Of a stretch of DNA of 64,000 nucleotides, positions 45,904 through 57,417 are shown piece after piece. The DNA comes from Rhodococcus sp. OK302 (lineage in GTDB: Bacteria; Actinomycetota; Actinomycetes; Mycobacteriales; Mycobacteriaceae): contig NZ_NPJZ01000001.1 in assembly GCF_002245895.1 (NCBI RefSeq), forward strand, positions 4,643,501-4,707,500. Reading direction: 5' to 3'. Both the position numbers and the translations under genes were made by a program. The notes under the pieces are model-generated. The model was not told the DNA's origin. It did no database searches and worked only from the letters and a program-made list of their open reading frames with translations. The first letter of the stretch is position 1, and every line of letters starts with the position of its first letter.

Positions 45904-46363
45904 AGGTCCGCTTGCGGCTCGCGATCTCGTCAGAGAGCTGCTGCACATCGGTGGGGTCCGCGTCCCGGGCAAGCGCGACGCAGTGGTCCATGACGGCCGG
46001 CCGGTAGCGCACGGGCAACGTCTGTCCTGGGGCGAGCCGGGTGAGCTCGGTGATCGTGAGGCTTTCGTCTGCGATACCGCGGAACGAGATGCCGTCGGCG
46101 GTCTCCACGTCGAACATCAGGACCACGCGTGGATTGCCGTTGACCTCCCGCCAGTCGACGAGAACGCCGAGCGCAAGCGCCCCCGTACGCAGTTCCGCAA
46201 TGCGCTTCAATGCACCACTGCTCATGAACGGGTTCGGGGCGACGCCCGGGAAGTCAGGCCCGACGCCGAGCGATTCCCGACTCAGGTCGGGCCTGAGCTG
46301 CGCCATCAGATCGTCGAGCTTCTTCTCCGAACCGAACATCCTGCCGAACATCCTGCCGAACAT
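45902..46363 (-). CDS. Hypothetical protein occupying the IS element interior
   Basis: 153 residues. It starts with a triple MFGR repeat from a 12-bp tandem DNA repeat (CATCCTGCCGAA, three copies near 46338-46373), then KKLDDLMAQLRPDLSRESLG, ELRTGALALGVLVDWREVNG and FRGIADESLTITELTRLAPG, VRYRPAVMDHCVAL. Strand-rich, without signal peptide; resembles small domains of the DUF3592-like type but is not identified. Any of three in-frame ATGs after GGGAGGGG could start it. Its location between two transposase ends suggests capture as a passenger gene. Confidence 0.5.
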   Translation of the reverse strand: MFGRMFGRMFGSEKKLDDLMAQLRPDLSRESLGVGPDFPGVAPNPFMSSGALKRIAELRTGALALGVLVDWREVNGNPRVVLMFDVETADGISFRGIADESLTITELTRLAPGQTLPVRYRPAVMDHCVALARDADPTDVQQLSDEIASRKRT

Positions 46364-46433
46364 CCTGACCCCTCCCTCACCCCGGTGCCGGAATCTCGGC
46401 CTGGCGCTTCGCCCTCACCGCGATTGTAAGTCG

Positions 46434-46529
46434 CGGCCACTCCCTTCCAGCCCGGGCGTCCCGTCGGTTTCGGGAGCATCCCCTCGATCAACGACCACTG
46501 GGCGTCCGAGAGCAACTGAAAACGCGACA
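46434..46529 (-). pseudogene. IS5 family transposase, N-terminal fragment
   Basis: GTG at 46529; SRFQLLSDAQWSLIEGMLPK and PTGRPG match the start of IS5-group transposases, then similarity stops. It is the opposite end of the fragment at 45724-45903. Confidence 0.7.
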
Positions 46530-46558
46530 CGGGACCAAAGTTCCAGCCAGAACGCTCA

Positions 46559-46845
46559 ACCTTTGTCAGACACGCCCTCGGTGGCCGGCACTTCGGTGAT
46601 GGCATCTGCGGTCACCAGCATGTCGATTTCGACGCTGTTGGTTCCGCTGGCATCGGTGACGTACACAGTCACTCCGGCCAACCATTGTCCATCGTGTCTG
46701 TTAACTGCACCGAAGACGGGTATCCGAAGGCTGTTGCCGACGTCGCCATGGGGCCCTGGGCTGAGATACGACTGCGCCCCGGCGCCATCGACTGTGTCGG
46801 TGACGTCCGGGGCGAGGAAGGATGAATCAGCCAAGGTCCGGGTGG
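46559..46845 (-). pseudogene. Gene fragment interrupted by the IS end
   Basis: A frame reading ADSSFLAPDVTDTVDGAGAQ, SLRIPVFGAVNRHDGQWLAG and VTVYVTDASGTNSVEIDMLV ends within the right inverted repeat of the IS. It looks like the 3' part of a secreted or extracellular protein. No start is seen: upstream it overlaps the end of the histidine phosphatase gene in another frame. Identity unknown. Confidence 0.35.
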
Positions 46846-47585
46846 CCGACCCACTCGACAATCGTCCAGCCCTTCTGCGGGCTGCCCTTGAGGACGACGC
46901 GGCCGCCGTTGCGTATCGGATCGGTGCCAAGTTTGCCCTTGTCGGCGTTGCTGGCGTTCATCATGGACCAGAACATGATGGTGGCGCCGTGCGCGAAGAT
47001 CACCGGGTTGGCGCAGTCGCGGCGCTGCACATCGAGCAGTGCCTGATCGACGCGGCCGTCGAACTCGTTGCCGTCGATGGAGCCTGGAATCCGTGCGGTC
47101 AAGTCGCCGGAGAGCCACTTGATCGGCGCCTGCAGGTACCCGGACATCGCCGCGGCTTCCGAGGTGCCCTCGTACTCGCCTGCCTCGATCTCCCGGAAAC
47201 CAGGCTGAATGTTGAGGCTCAGATCGCGCTTGGCGACGGTCGGTGCCGCAGTCTGCTCGGTACGCACCATGTTGGACGCGAAGGCGCAGTCGTAATTCTT
47301 GTCGGCCAGCTGGACGGCCAGGTTGTCTGCCTGTGTCCGGCCGCGTGGGGTCAGGTCGGGTCCGGGCACCGTGGTGTCGATCAGGCCGGAGGTGTTACCG
47401 GCGGACTCGGCATGGCGCACCAGGGTGATGACCATTTCGTCGTTGCTGCTGCCGGAGCTGCTGCCGAAGCTGCTGCCGAAGCTTCCGAAGTCGATATCGG
47501 CGGACGCGACGCCGGCGGTAGCGGTTGTGGCCGCGACCGCGGTCGCCATCACCGCAATGGATAGTCGAAGAGATCGGATTCGCAT
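46827..47585 (-). CDS. Secreted histidine phosphatase superfamily protein
   Basis: 252 residues. The signal peptide (MRIRSLRLSIAVMATAVAAT, cleavage ASA) is followed by a Ser/Gly repeat (SFGSSFGSSSGSS) and the catalytic core: LVRHAESAGNTSGLID (R-H-G/A-E, phosphohistidine), PGPDLTPRGRTQADNLA, FASNMVRTEQTAAPTV, FREIEAGEYEG and the second histidine VIFAHGATIMFW. It would hydrolyse phosphate esters outside the cytoplasm; substrate unknown. ATG at 47585. Just downstream lies the IS-interrupted fragment. Confidence 0.85.
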   Translation of the reverse strand: MRIRSLRLSIAVMATAVAATTATAGVASADIDFGSFGSSFGSSSGSSNDEMVITLVRHAESAGNTSGLIDTTVPGPDLTPRGRTQADNLAVQLADKNYDCAFASNMVRTEQTAAPTVAKRDLSLNIQPGFREIEAGEYEGTSEAAAMSGYLQAPIKWLSGDLTARIPGSIDGNEFDGRVDQALLDVQRRDCANPVIFAHGATIMFWSMMNASNADKGKLGTDPIRNGGRVVLKGSPQKGWTIVEWVGHPDLG

Positions 47586-48177
47586 GGGTGGGGATGCCTT
47601 TCATCGTGGGGAACGCCACTTCAGGTATGCCGAAGAACCGAAACTTGGAGTGTCGGATCTCACACAAACAGCTATTTGCCCGAATCGGCTAAGGGCGTCC
47701 CATTCATCGGGAGATCCCTCGCGCACCGGACCGCGCGCAGGCGAAATCCGCCGGCAGCGGATGTGCGAGCGGCGTCCGTGTCATGGCGCTGGGTCTGCCG
47801 CCGATGCGGCAAGATACTGCATGTTGATTCGTTTGCTCGGATCCGAACGCCCTCGCCGACGACACCGAGCGGTGGCATAGTGCTGATGATCGAACCGCCA
47901 CATTTCGTTCAGCAACGAACAGTCTCGAACAAATGCCAACTTCGATGACAACAAAGGTCCCGTGGTGTCGCCGCTCTAGTTGTCACATCGCAGGTCAGAG
48001 CGCCGGGAATTGACAACCACGATGACAATTCTGCAGGAACACAGGTTTGAAACGGGCGACGTTGTACGCGAATATCGAGTTGGCGCGCGCCGGATTTCGA
48101 CTCGTCTCGCCTTGTGTCGTGCCCACTAAATCGGGTCTGACGTTTCTGAGACAGCTATTTCATAGCCGCCGCCCACC
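47586..48177. other. Gene-poor region
   Basis: About 590 bp without a supported gene. Short frames on both strands lack ribosome sites and motifs. It presumably carries the promoter of the phosphatase gene; nothing else is recognised. Confidence 0.35.
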
Positions 48178-48383
48178 TCAGATGTGATCCGGACACCGCA
48201 ACTCCGGAACCACCGTCCATCCGCTCGCAGTGAGCCACTGCTGCACCGGATCCGGGAGGATGCCGCCGCGGGCGGTCTGTGCGAAGGTGCCGGCGAGATC
48301 GGACCATCACCGCACACCGTGCACGCGACATCGAAGGCCGGCGGCGCGGGTTCGCACTGGTGGCAATGTGATTGGGCGATGAC
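48178..48383 (-). pseudogene. Zinc-ribbon-like small protein, frameshifted
   Basis: In one complement frame: IAQSHCHQCEPAPPAFDVAC, TVCGDGP, with two C-x-x-C pairs. One base further, in another frame: DLAGTFAQTARGGILPDPVQ, QWLTASGWTVVPELRCPDHI and a stop at 48178. The joined product would be one short protein with C-x-x-C, C-x-x-C and a final C/H, so one base was lost at about 48300-48304. No start codon is present in good context. Function of such proteins is unknown. Confidence 0.6.
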
Positions 48384-48575
48384 TGACCTCGGGTCGCCCT
48401 GTTGAGGGTAAAGCCAGATAACGGCCAGATCCGCGCGTTGAGGAGATCGACTCAGAACGCCGAGCAGACGCAAGCGGATCACCGTGAGAACGTCTGCCAC
48501 TGGGGGTTGATCTCAACCCCACTTGAGATTGCACGATAGGCCACCGGGACTTTCCCGCATTCGATCTCGAGGAGC

Positions 48576-48944
48576 ATGTACGTGAGCGCTGACGCTGGCT
48601 TCTATTCGATCATTGACTACACCGTCGATGGCTTCGACACTCAGCTTGAGCTTGTTGAGGCCTTCGCAGAAATCCAGGAGCGGTGGGTGCGCTTCTATCC
48701 TGGCTACAGCTCATCCCGGTTCCACCTGAGTACCGATGGCACCCGCGTCTACAACATCGTGCGCTGGACGAGCGAGGCGGACTACCGCAACTTTGTGGAG
48801 AACTCCGACACCGACGGCCGGATGGCCGCCATCGAGAAAGCGCTGGCAGGCTTGTCCGGCAAGGCCGAGGCGCGTATGACCGGGGTCCCCACCTACACAG
48901 TCGTCCGTGAAATCGGACCCGGGCTACAGCGCCTCGACTCCTGA
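48576..48944 (+). CDS. Antibiotic biosynthesis monooxygenase (ABM) domain protein
   Basis: 122 residues with a ferredoxin-like dimeric alpha/beta barrel: FYSIIDYTVDGFDTQLELVE, AFAEIQERWVRFYPGYSSSR, FHLSTDGTRVYNIVRWTSEA, DYRNFVENSD. ABM proteins degrade or oxidise small substrates (quinones, haem) or serve as dimeric binding modules. ATG at 48576 follows GAGGAG. Next on the strand is a DsbA-type protein 121 bp later. Confidence 0.7.
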   Translation: MYVSADAGFYSIIDYTVDGFDTQLELVEAFAEIQERWVRFYPGYSSSRFHLSTDGTRVYNIVRWTSEADYRNFVENSDTDGRMAAIEKALAGLSGKAEARMTGVPTYTVVREIGPGLQRLDS

Positions 48945-49065
48945 TGGCCATTGCCCCGCGCAGTCGGTGTGCTTTCCCTGTGCGCCCTGGGATCGGCGTT
49001 TGCTGACGCAGAGTACATCGAACGCCTTGGACCCCATCAGCCAGATCACTGACAAAAGGACGCTC

Positions 49066-49719
49066 ATGAAGGTGGAAATATATTCCGACGTGCTGTGCCC
49101 CTGGTGCTACATCGGTAAACGACGACTGGCGGCAGCACTGTCAACGCTCGCTGACGCCAAGAGTGTGGAGCTAGTGTGGCGCAGTTTCGAGCTCGCGCCG
49201 GAGGACAGTGGGATCCCCGGCGAGACCGCCGCCGAGGCAATGGCCGGGTGGTGGGGTGACGAGGCACCTTCCCGGATCGCCCGGATCCGGTCGCTGGGCA
49301 CTGCGGAAGGCCTAGAGCTGAACATGCATCTATCCCGGCCAGTCAGTTCGTTCGACGCACACCGCCTATCCAAGCTGGCGGCCGACCGCGGCCGTGTCGA
49401 CCAGATGATGGAGCTGCTCCTCCACGCGTACCACACCGAGGGGCTCAACCTGGCCGACCCGCACGTCCTGCGACGACTCGGCCGCGAGGCCGGCCTGGAT
49501 GCCGATGAGGTGCTCGCAGTCCAGGCCGGTGACGCATACGCCGACGAGGTGCGTGCAGACCGGAGTCGCGGGGCCGAGCACGGCGTCACCGGCGTCCCGA
49601 CCCTGATGATCGACGGCGGCACGCCGGTCTCCGCGATCCAGCCCATCAGCGACCTGCGCCAGCTGCTGGAGCCGAACGGGGCTGGCTCACATAGTGTCCC
49701 GGCCCCACTCGGGCGATGA
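49066..49719 (+). CDS. DsbA family (FrnE-like) oxidoreductase
   Basis: 217 residues. The thioredoxin-fold active site CPWC lies at residues 11-14 in IYSDVLCPWCYIGKRRLAAA; the inserted helical domain includes ETAAEAMAGWWGDEA and HRLSKLAADRGRVDQMMELL, and the cis-proline loop is GVTGVPTLMIDGG. Members catalyse thiol-disulfide or glutathione-dependent isomerisation; it has no signal peptide and is cytoplasmic. ATG at 49066 follows AAAAGGA. Confidence 0.88.
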   Translation: MKVEIYSDVLCPWCYIGKRRLAAALSTLADAKSVELVWRSFELAPEDSGIPGETAAEAMAGWWGDEAPSRIARIRSLGTAEGLELNMHLSRPVSSFDAHRLSKLAADRGRVDQMMELLLHAYHTEGLNLADPHVLRRLGREAGLDADEVLAVQAGDAYADEVRADRSRGAEHGVTGVPTLMIDGGTPVSAIQPISDLRQLLEPNGAGSHSVPAPLGR

Positions 49720-49995
49720 TCCACGACAACAGCATCGAGAAAGGTCCAGTCCATCCGGAACCCAAGATGGTGATCACCCCACACCTGCAACCACTGAGCT
49801 TGCTGGCTGCGAAGCACCGGCCCCCCGAGACAAGACAAGCTCACTCAGGGAAATGCCCGCCAAAGTCGGACGGGATCACGGACCACAGGATGCGCCACGG
49901 TTCCCAAGGTCGCGGGAGCCGCCAAATTGGAGCAGGGGTCAGCTATCAATAACGAGCCAGGATCCGTAATCCGGCCCTGGCTTGTTTTCTAGCTG

Positions 49996-50145
49996 TCAGA
50001 CTCTCCGAAACAGTGCACTTGCCATTTCACGTCGAGAACTGGCTGAGCGGAACAGTATTGCGGATGGAACTGCTGCTGAACTGCAGGCGGCGATTCCTTC
50101 TGGGTCGCTGACCTTTTCGGTGAAGATGACGTATCCCTTGGGCAT
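49996..50145 (-). pseudogene. DUF1330 protein relic, N-terminal piece
   Basis: ATG at 50145: MPKGYVIFTEKVSDPEGIAA is the start of a DUF1330 protein, followed by CSSAAVPS, after which the frame departs from the family and stops at 49996. An ACGGAG ribosome site precedes. Only about the first 25-28 residues are recognisable of a usual 95. Confidence 0.55.
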
Positions 50146-50213
50146 TGTGTGTGCTCCGTTTCTGTCGATTGATGTAGTCGAGATCGAAGTGATTTCCAGG
50201 TATTCAGCTGCTG

Positions 50214-50855
50214 TCACCGGCGAGTTGTCGTATCTGTTGCGAGGAGGCCTCGGATGCTGGCATCGAGGTGACGACGGAAGATTGTTTCCGGTTCGCGCCA
50301 GTCGAGATGATGGTTGACCTCGAGGGCAACGATGCCGTGAAATGCTCCCCACCATCCGAGAAAGTCATCGAGGAGATCACTGTCGGCCAGCAGTTCGATG
50401 AGGGAGTATCCCCGAGCCTCGGCGTATTGGACAGCAATCGGTTGCAGAACGTCAGTTTGCGCGGACACTGTCGGTCCGTCAGCTGGCGCGGCGTACCCGC
50501 CGATCTGGTCGAAGAAGATGAGATTGAACTGGCGCCGATGTTCGATCGCCCAGGCCCGGTAGGCAACTGGCCCCGCGGCAAGGCGCTGCTCGAGATCCGA
50601 CCCTGCCAACACACTGAATGCGGCAGTGATGCTGTCTTCGAGCGATTTGTAACTCTGGACGATCAACTCGGTGAACAGCTCGCCGAGGCTGGGGAAGTAG
50701 GTGTAGAGCGCGGGCGCACTCATTCCAACCTCGCGAGCGATCCCGCGGAGGGTGACGGCGCTCGGTCCACCTTCCTCGAGTTTCCGGCGCGCTTCGGCGA
50801 CGATGTCCCGTTTGATTTCTCGGCGCTGCCTGTCGCGCCTGCTTTCCTTTGTCAC
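50214..50855 (-). CDS. TetR family regulator
   Basis: About 213 residues: the HTH is KRDIVAEARRKLEEGGPSAV, TLRGIAREVGMSAPALYTYF; the rest is a TetR C-terminal domain (AYRAWAIEHRRQFNLIFFDQ, the WHG-type fold). GTG at 50855 is suggested by its position before KESRRDRQRREIKRDI; the longer frame overlaps a VOC relic. It faces that relic head to head, with starts adjoining, so its original promoter region has probably been lost or fused. Confidence 0.85.
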   Translation of the reverse strand: MTKESRRDRQRREIKRDIVAEARRKLEEGGPSAVTLRGIAREVGMSAPALYTYFPSLGELFTELIVQSYKSLEDSITAAFSVLAGSDLEQRLAAGPVAYRAWAIEHRRQFNLIFFDQIGGYAAPADGPTVSAQTDVLQPIAVQYAEARGYSLIELLADSDLLDDFLGWWGAFHGIVALEVNHHLDWREPETIFRRHLDASIRGLLATDTTTRR

Positions 50856-51131
50856 TCCACCCACGTCCCGTTCGCAGACGGTGCGCAGTTCCATGCGCTG
50901 GTGTCGCCGGACGGAGGTCTGCATCACCTCACGTTGCAAAGCGTGAAGGAGCCGAAATCCGGAAAAAACCGGGTTCACCTGGATATTTTCGTCGATGATC
51001 TCGACTCGGAAGTGCTGCGATTAGCTGATCTCGGCGCTCAAACATTGGAAGAACACAACGAGGAAGGTGGGTACCGAACCATGATTCTGGCCGACCCGTT
51101 GGGAAACGAGTTCTGCCTCGTTCAGCGCTGA
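50856..51131 (+). pseudogene. VOC superfamily protein, 5'-truncated
   Basis: The frame reads ADGAQFHALVSPDGGLHHLT, LQSVKEPKSGKNRVHLDIFV, DDLDSEVLRLADLGAQTLEE and GYRTMILADPLGNEFCLVQ to a stop at 51131, which is the C-terminal two thirds of a VOC protein with its final strand and metal Glu. The first 30 or so residues are missing, cut at the TetR start. Confidence 0.65.
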
Positions 51132-51542
51132 GTTTAAGGGATAGATCTCGGTGTTGTTGCAGATCGAGCAGTCGGGCAGGTTGGTCTCCGTCGCCGAATA
51201 CGCTAGGCGCATGGACAAGTCTGTGAGAACACCAGCCGCTTCGCGGAGCTGGGTGTGGAGGACGCTCCAACGGGTGGGGGCCACACTCCGCAGGCTCATG
51301 CAAGATCGGAAGCCGAGCCCATATTCGTCACTGTCACCTCGACGCATGGACGGATCACACACCGACATCTTTCCTCTCAACAGCAGCGGCGATGGAACGG
51401 GTGGCGGAGGAGTGTAAAAATTTGATGATCTGCACTCACTTCTCGGCCGCAGTGTGACAGTGTCTTCGCTTTCAGTCGCGATGAGAACACGTCCGCAGTT
51501 GAGAGCAATACAGGCGACAGTCGTTGATGGAGGATGGATCCC
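51132..51542. other. Intergenic region before the VOC gene
   Basis: About 410 bp without a supported gene. Frames here lack motifs and ribosome sites. It should hold the promoter of the VOC gene. Confidence 0.35.
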
Positions 51543-51983
51543 ATGGCCCACATACAACGTTTCGACCACATCGGAATCACCGTCGCGGACCTCGACTCGG
51601 CAACTGCGTTCTTCGTCGGACTGGGTCTCGAGGTCGAGGGCACCGGATCCGTGGAAGGCGAGTTCGTGGAAACCGTCTGTGGCATCCCCGGCGCGCACTG
51701 CGAAATCGTCATGCTGCGTCCGCCCGGTGAAGGGTCCCGGCTGGAGCTTTCGGCCTTCGTGACGCCTGACCACGTGCCCGGGTCGCCGACGGCGATGGCC
51801 AACGAGCTTGGGCTTCGTAACGTGTCCTTCGAGGTAGGCGACCTCCAAGCGGCCGTCGATGCGGTTGCTGCGGACGGGTACGGGCTCATCGGCGGAATCG
51901 GTGAGTACGAGAACAGCGTGCGGATGGCCTACGTGCGTGGACCCGAAGGGATCATCGTGTCCCTGTTCGAGCAGATCGGCTAA
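51543..51983 (+). CDS. VOC superfamily protein
   Basis: 146 residues: [33 protein letters not shown], then the second module [20 protein letters not shown] and [28 protein letters not shown]. Metal ligands H (first strand) and E (last strand) are in place, as in methylmalonyl-CoA-epimerase or glyoxalase-like VOC enzymes. ATG at 51543 lies nine bases after GGAGG. It overlaps the bioD stop tail to tail by four bases. Confidence 0.88.
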   Translation: MAHIQRFDHIGITVADLDSATAFFVGLGLEVEGTGSVEGEFVETVCGIPGAHCEIVMLRPPGEGSRLELSAFVTPDHVPGSPTAMANELGLRNVSFEVGDLQAAVDAVAADGYGLIGGIGEYENSVRMAYVRGPEGIIVSLFEQIG

Positions 51984-52660
51984 CGCGCGTGCGCGCCTTC
52001 AAAGTTCTCGAATGCCCGACGTGCAAATTCCTCGGAACTCACCTGGCCGGTACCAGCAGGCATCGAGCCGAGTAGCGGCACACCGGTGACCGACACGAGG
52101 TCTTCGCGATTACAGCGTTCGGCCAAATCCGGGTCGACGGACCAGGATCCGATCACCAATCCAGCGCACCTCACTCCCCTGGCTGCCAGCGCTTCGACGC
52201 TCAATGCAGTGTGGTTGAGCGTGCCCAATCCCGACGCAACCACCAGGAGCGCCGGAGCCGAGAGTTCCACTGCGACATCTCGAATCGTGAATCCGCCGAC
52301 GCCGAGGCGGACCAGCACGCCACCGGCACCTTCGACCAGCGTCAGATCGTGCGCAGCATCCAACTCTCGGGCCTTGTCCACTACCTCGTCGAGTGTGAGC
52401 ATCGGCAAACCACTTCGCCGCGCCGCGGTATCGGGAGCTAGCGGATCCGGATATCGTGCCAGTTCGACCAAGCTCGCCCCGCCTCCGGTCAGTCGATCGA
52501 TCTCGGCCAGATCCCCAGCCTCACCGGGTGCGACCCCGGTTTGCGCGGGCTTGAGAACAGCCACCGACTTGCCGGATTGGAGCGCAGCCGACGCCAATGC
52601 CGCTGTCACCACTGTCTTTCCGACATCAGTCGATGTGCCCGTCACGATCAGAATGCTCAT
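51980..52660 (-). CDS. bioD: Dethiobiotin synthetase
   Basis: A 226-residue P-loop enzyme closing the ureido ring of dethiobiotin from DAPA, CO2 and ATP. Motifs: [20 protein letters not shown] (P-loop), [27 protein letters not shown] and the base-binding region. Its ATG overlaps the bioF stop by four bases, so it is second in the bioF-bioD unit. Confidence 0.96.
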   Translation of the reverse strand: MSILIVTGTSTDVGKTVVTAALASAALQSGKSVAVLKPAQTGVAPGEAGDLAEIDRLTGGGASLVELARYPDPLAPDTAARRSGLPMLTLDEVVDKARELDAAHDLTLVEGAGGVLVRLGVGGFTIRDVAVELSAPALLVVASGLGTLNHTALSVEALAARGVRCAGLVIGSWSVDPDLAERCNREDLVSVTGVPLLGSMPAGTGQVSSEEFARRAFENFEGAHAR

Positions 52661-53790
52661 ACGCGCGCGCCTTCCAAGACCTCACCGAGCACACTGCTGA
52701 TCATGGCCATCTCGGTTTCGGAGATGGTTGCCCGAGCTGTCAGACGCAGTCGCGACGTCCCCGCGGGGACGGACGGTGGACGGAAGCAGCCGACATGCAG
52801 ACCCAACCGTCGACATTCGGCGGCCGCGTCGTACGCGCGCTGCGGGTCACCGAGAATTACTGACACAACGGCAGATTCCGGCATTCCGACGCCGGTGATC
52901 GTTGCCAGTTCCGACGCCCGAGACAATACGTCAACGGCTCGTGTCGGCTCCCGCCGGAGAATTGCCAATGCTGCGCGCGCCGCTCCCACTGCTGCGGGTG
53001 CCAGTCCGGTATCGAAGATGAAGGTTCGGGCGGCGTCGATCAGATGGGCGCGAATCTTCTCGTGCCCCAACACAACCCCACCTTGACTGGCGAGGGATTT
53101 CGACAGGGTTGCCGTCACCACGACGTCCGGCTCGCCGGCCAATCCGACCTCGTGCACCAACCCTCGTCCACCATTGCCGCGCACCCCAATCCCATGTGCC
53201 TCGTCGACGAGCAGAAGGGCACCGTATTCGCGCGCAGCCTTATGCATCTCACGCAACGGCGCCAGGTCACCGTCGGCGCTGAACACGGAGTCCGTGACGA
53301 CGAGCGCCCGCTCCTCGGTTCTGGTTCTCAACTGCTCCGCAAGAAAATCCACATCGGAATGCGGGGCCACAACGACACGGGCGCGGGACAACCGGCAGGC
53401 GTCAACTAACGAGGCGTGCGATCCGGCGTCGGAAATTATCAGCGATCCGGGACCCGAAAGTGCCGTTACAGCACCGAGATTGGCGGTATATCCGGAAGAG
53501 AAGACCAACCCGGCGTCGGCGCCGACAAACTCCGCAAGTTCGAGTTCGAGCAATTCGTGTTCGGTGGTGGTTCCGGTGACCAGACGCGACCCGGTAGCGC
53601 CGGCGCCCCAGCGTTGCAGCGCCGCGATCGCACCCGCGACCACGTCGGGATGTCGGACAAGACCCAAGTAGTCATTGGAGGCGAGGTCAATCAGCGGAGC
53701 ATCGACTGACCGCGGCCGGAGTTCGCGGCGCAACCCGGCCGCTCGGCGATCCGATTCGACGGCGGTAAGCCAGTCCAACGACGTGTTCAT
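52657..53790 (-). CDS. bioF: 8-amino-7-oxononanoate synthase
   Basis: A 377-residue PLP enzyme of the alpha-oxoamine synthase family that joins pimeloyl thioester and alanine. Motifs: [50 protein letters not shown] and the PLP-lysine site [22 protein letters not shown] at 53790 is chosen; an ATG at 53802 would be three bases from the operator. The unit bioF-bioD diverges from bioA, with a BioQ-type box between. Confidence 0.95.
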   Translation of the reverse strand: MNTSLDWLTAVESDRRAAGLRRELRPRSVDAPLIDLASNDYLGLVRHPDVVAGAIAALQRWGAGATGSRLVTGTTTEHELLELELAEFVGADAGLVFSSGYTANLGAVTALSGPGSLIISDAGSHASLVDACRLSRARVVVAPHSDVDFLAEQLRTRTEERALVVTDSVFSADGDLAPLREMHKAAREYGALLLVDEAHGIGVRGNGGRGLVHEVGLAGEPDVVVTATLSKSLASQGGVVLGHEKIRAHLIDAARTFIFDTGLAPAAVGAARAALAILRREPTRAVDVLSRASELATITGVGMPESAVVSVILGDPQRAYDAAAECRRLGLHVGCFRPPSVPAGTSRLRLTARATISETEMAMISSVLGEVLEGARV

Positions 53791-53804
53791 TTTTCCGACC
53801 ATAC

Positions 53805-53819
53805 TTGAACACCGTTCAA
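53805..53819. promoter_or_regulatory. BioQ-type box between bioF and bioA
   Basis: TTGAACACCGTTCAA, a perfect palindrome of TTGAAC-N3-GTTCAA. It equals box 1 at bioB except for one base in the right half. Position between the divergent bioF and bioA starts (15 and 22 bp away) makes it a shared operator. Confidence 0.85.
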
Positions 53820-53840
53820 GCCACTAGCTAAGGTGCACGG

Positions 53841-55148
53841 GTGCACACAATCGGACTGGAATCGACAACCGTCTCGGCCATCGACGCCGAGCACCTCTGG
53901 CATCCGTACGGGGCATTTCCTGCCACTACTGCGCCTCTTGTCATCGACAGCGCCCAGGGCGCCACGCTGACGCTGACTGACGGGCGCCAACTCGTCGACG
54001 GCATGAGTTCGTGGTGGGCCGCAATTCACGGGTACCGCAATCCTGTACTCGACGCCGCCGCGACAAGGCAGCTCAGCAAGATGAGCCACGTCATGTTCGG
54101 CGGTCTCACCCACGAACCAGCGGCCCGATTGGCGCAATTACTTGTCGAGATCACCCCCGACGGCCTGGACAAGGTATTCCTCTCCGATTCCGGCTCCGTG
54201 GCCGTCGAAGTCGCGGTAAAAATGTGCCTGCAGTACTGGCGCAGTCTCGGAAAACCGTCGAAAAATCGGCTGATGACCTGGCGCGGCGGTTACCACGGGG
54301 ACACCTTCACCCCCATGAGCGTGTGCGATCCCGACGGCGGCATGCACTCACTCTGGACCGACGTCCTCCGGGCACAAATCTTTGCCGACGCTCCCCCGAC
54401 CGACTACCGACCCGAGTACGTCCGGCATCTCGAAACGCTGCTGGCCGCGCACCACGACGAACTCGCAGCGGTCATCGTCGAACCGGTGGTGCAGGGCGCG
54501 GGCGGCATGCGATTCCACGACCCGAAGTATCTCGTCGACCTCAGAACACTCTGCGACAAGTACGGCGTCTTGCTCGTGTTCGACGAAATCGCAACCGGAT
54601 TCGGCCGAACCGGCGAACTGTTCGCTGCCGATCACGTCGGCGTCAGTCCCGACGTCATGTGCGTCGGAAAAGCACTGACCGGTGGGTACATGAGTTTGGC
54701 CGCCACTCTGTGCACCACCGAGATGGCCGAAACCATCACAGCCGGCGACGGCGGCGGACTGATGCACGGACCGACATTCATGGGCAATCCGCTGGCCTGT
54801 GCAATAGCCGTCGCATCAACCGAACTCGTGTTGGCAATGGACTGGCGACGCGACGTCCAGAATCTGAGGCGAAGGCTCACTCACGGATTGGCCGAAGCTA
54901 TCTCGATCCCCGGCGTGGTGGACGTTCGAGTGCTCGGCGGAATCGGAGTTATCGAACTGGATCACCCGGTAGACATGCAGACCGCCACCGACGCCGCCGT
55001 CCGGTCCGGAGTCTGGCTGCGCCCCTTCCGCAATCTCGTCTACACAATGCCGCCGTACCTGTGTTCCGGAGCAGAGGTGGAACAGATCACAGCCGGAATG
55101 CTCGAAGTAGCGCGCAGTCAACAGGAACGCACTCTCGTCGGGCGATAG
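53841..55148 (+). CDS. bioA: Adenosylmethionine-8-amino-7-oxononanoate aminotransferase
   Basis: A 435-residue class III PLP aminotransferase that makes DAPA with SAM as amino donor. Motifs: [90 protein letters not shown] and the PLP-lysine [18 protein letters not shown] at 53841 with AAGG upstream. Next gene treX starts 9 bp after its stop. Confidence 0.96.
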   Translation: MHTIGLESTTVSAIDAEHLWHPYGAFPATTAPLVIDSAQGATLTLTDGRQLVDGMSSWWAAIHGYRNPVLDAAATRQLSKMSHVMFGGLTHEPAARLAQLLVEITPDGLDKVFLSDSGSVAVEVAVKMCLQYWRSLGKPSKNRLMTWRGGYHGDTFTPMSVCDPDGGMHSLWTDVLRAQIFADAPPTDYRPEYVRHLETLLAAHHDELAAVIVEPVVQGAGGMRFHDPKYLVDLRTLCDKYGVLLVFDEIATGFGRTGELFAADHVGVSPDVMCVGKALTGGYMSLAATLCTTEMAETITAGDGGGLMHGPTFMGNPLACAIAVASTELVLAMDWRRDVQNLRRRLTHGLAEAISIPGVVDVRVLGGIGVIELDHPVDMQTATDAAVRSGVWLRPFRNLVYTMPPYLCSGAEVEQITAGMLEVARSQQERTLVGR

Positions 55149-55157
55149 GGTTCGGTC

Positions 55158-57407
<2,250 letters not shown>

Positions 57408-57417
57408 GGAGAGCACG

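Larger units (their letters stand above)
45726..46578. mobile_element. IS5-type insertion element with transposase core replaced by another gene
   Basis: The ends are inverted repeats: left AGGGCGTATCTGACAAAG (45726-45743) and right CTTTGTCAGACACGCCCT (46561-46578), 17 of 18 bases equal. Inside on the minus strand are the N-terminal end of an IS5-family transposase (46434-46529) and its C-terminal end (45724-45903); between them, instead of the catalytic core, lies an unrelated 153-codon gene. No target duplication is seen (flanks CCT and CGG), which fits later rearrangement. The element cannot move by itself. Confidence 0.75.

Noticed and set aside
46041..47564. 507-codon plus-strand frame across the IS passenger and phosphatase genes
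   Set aside because: Low-complexity composition and no motif; both genes on the minus strand are better supported.
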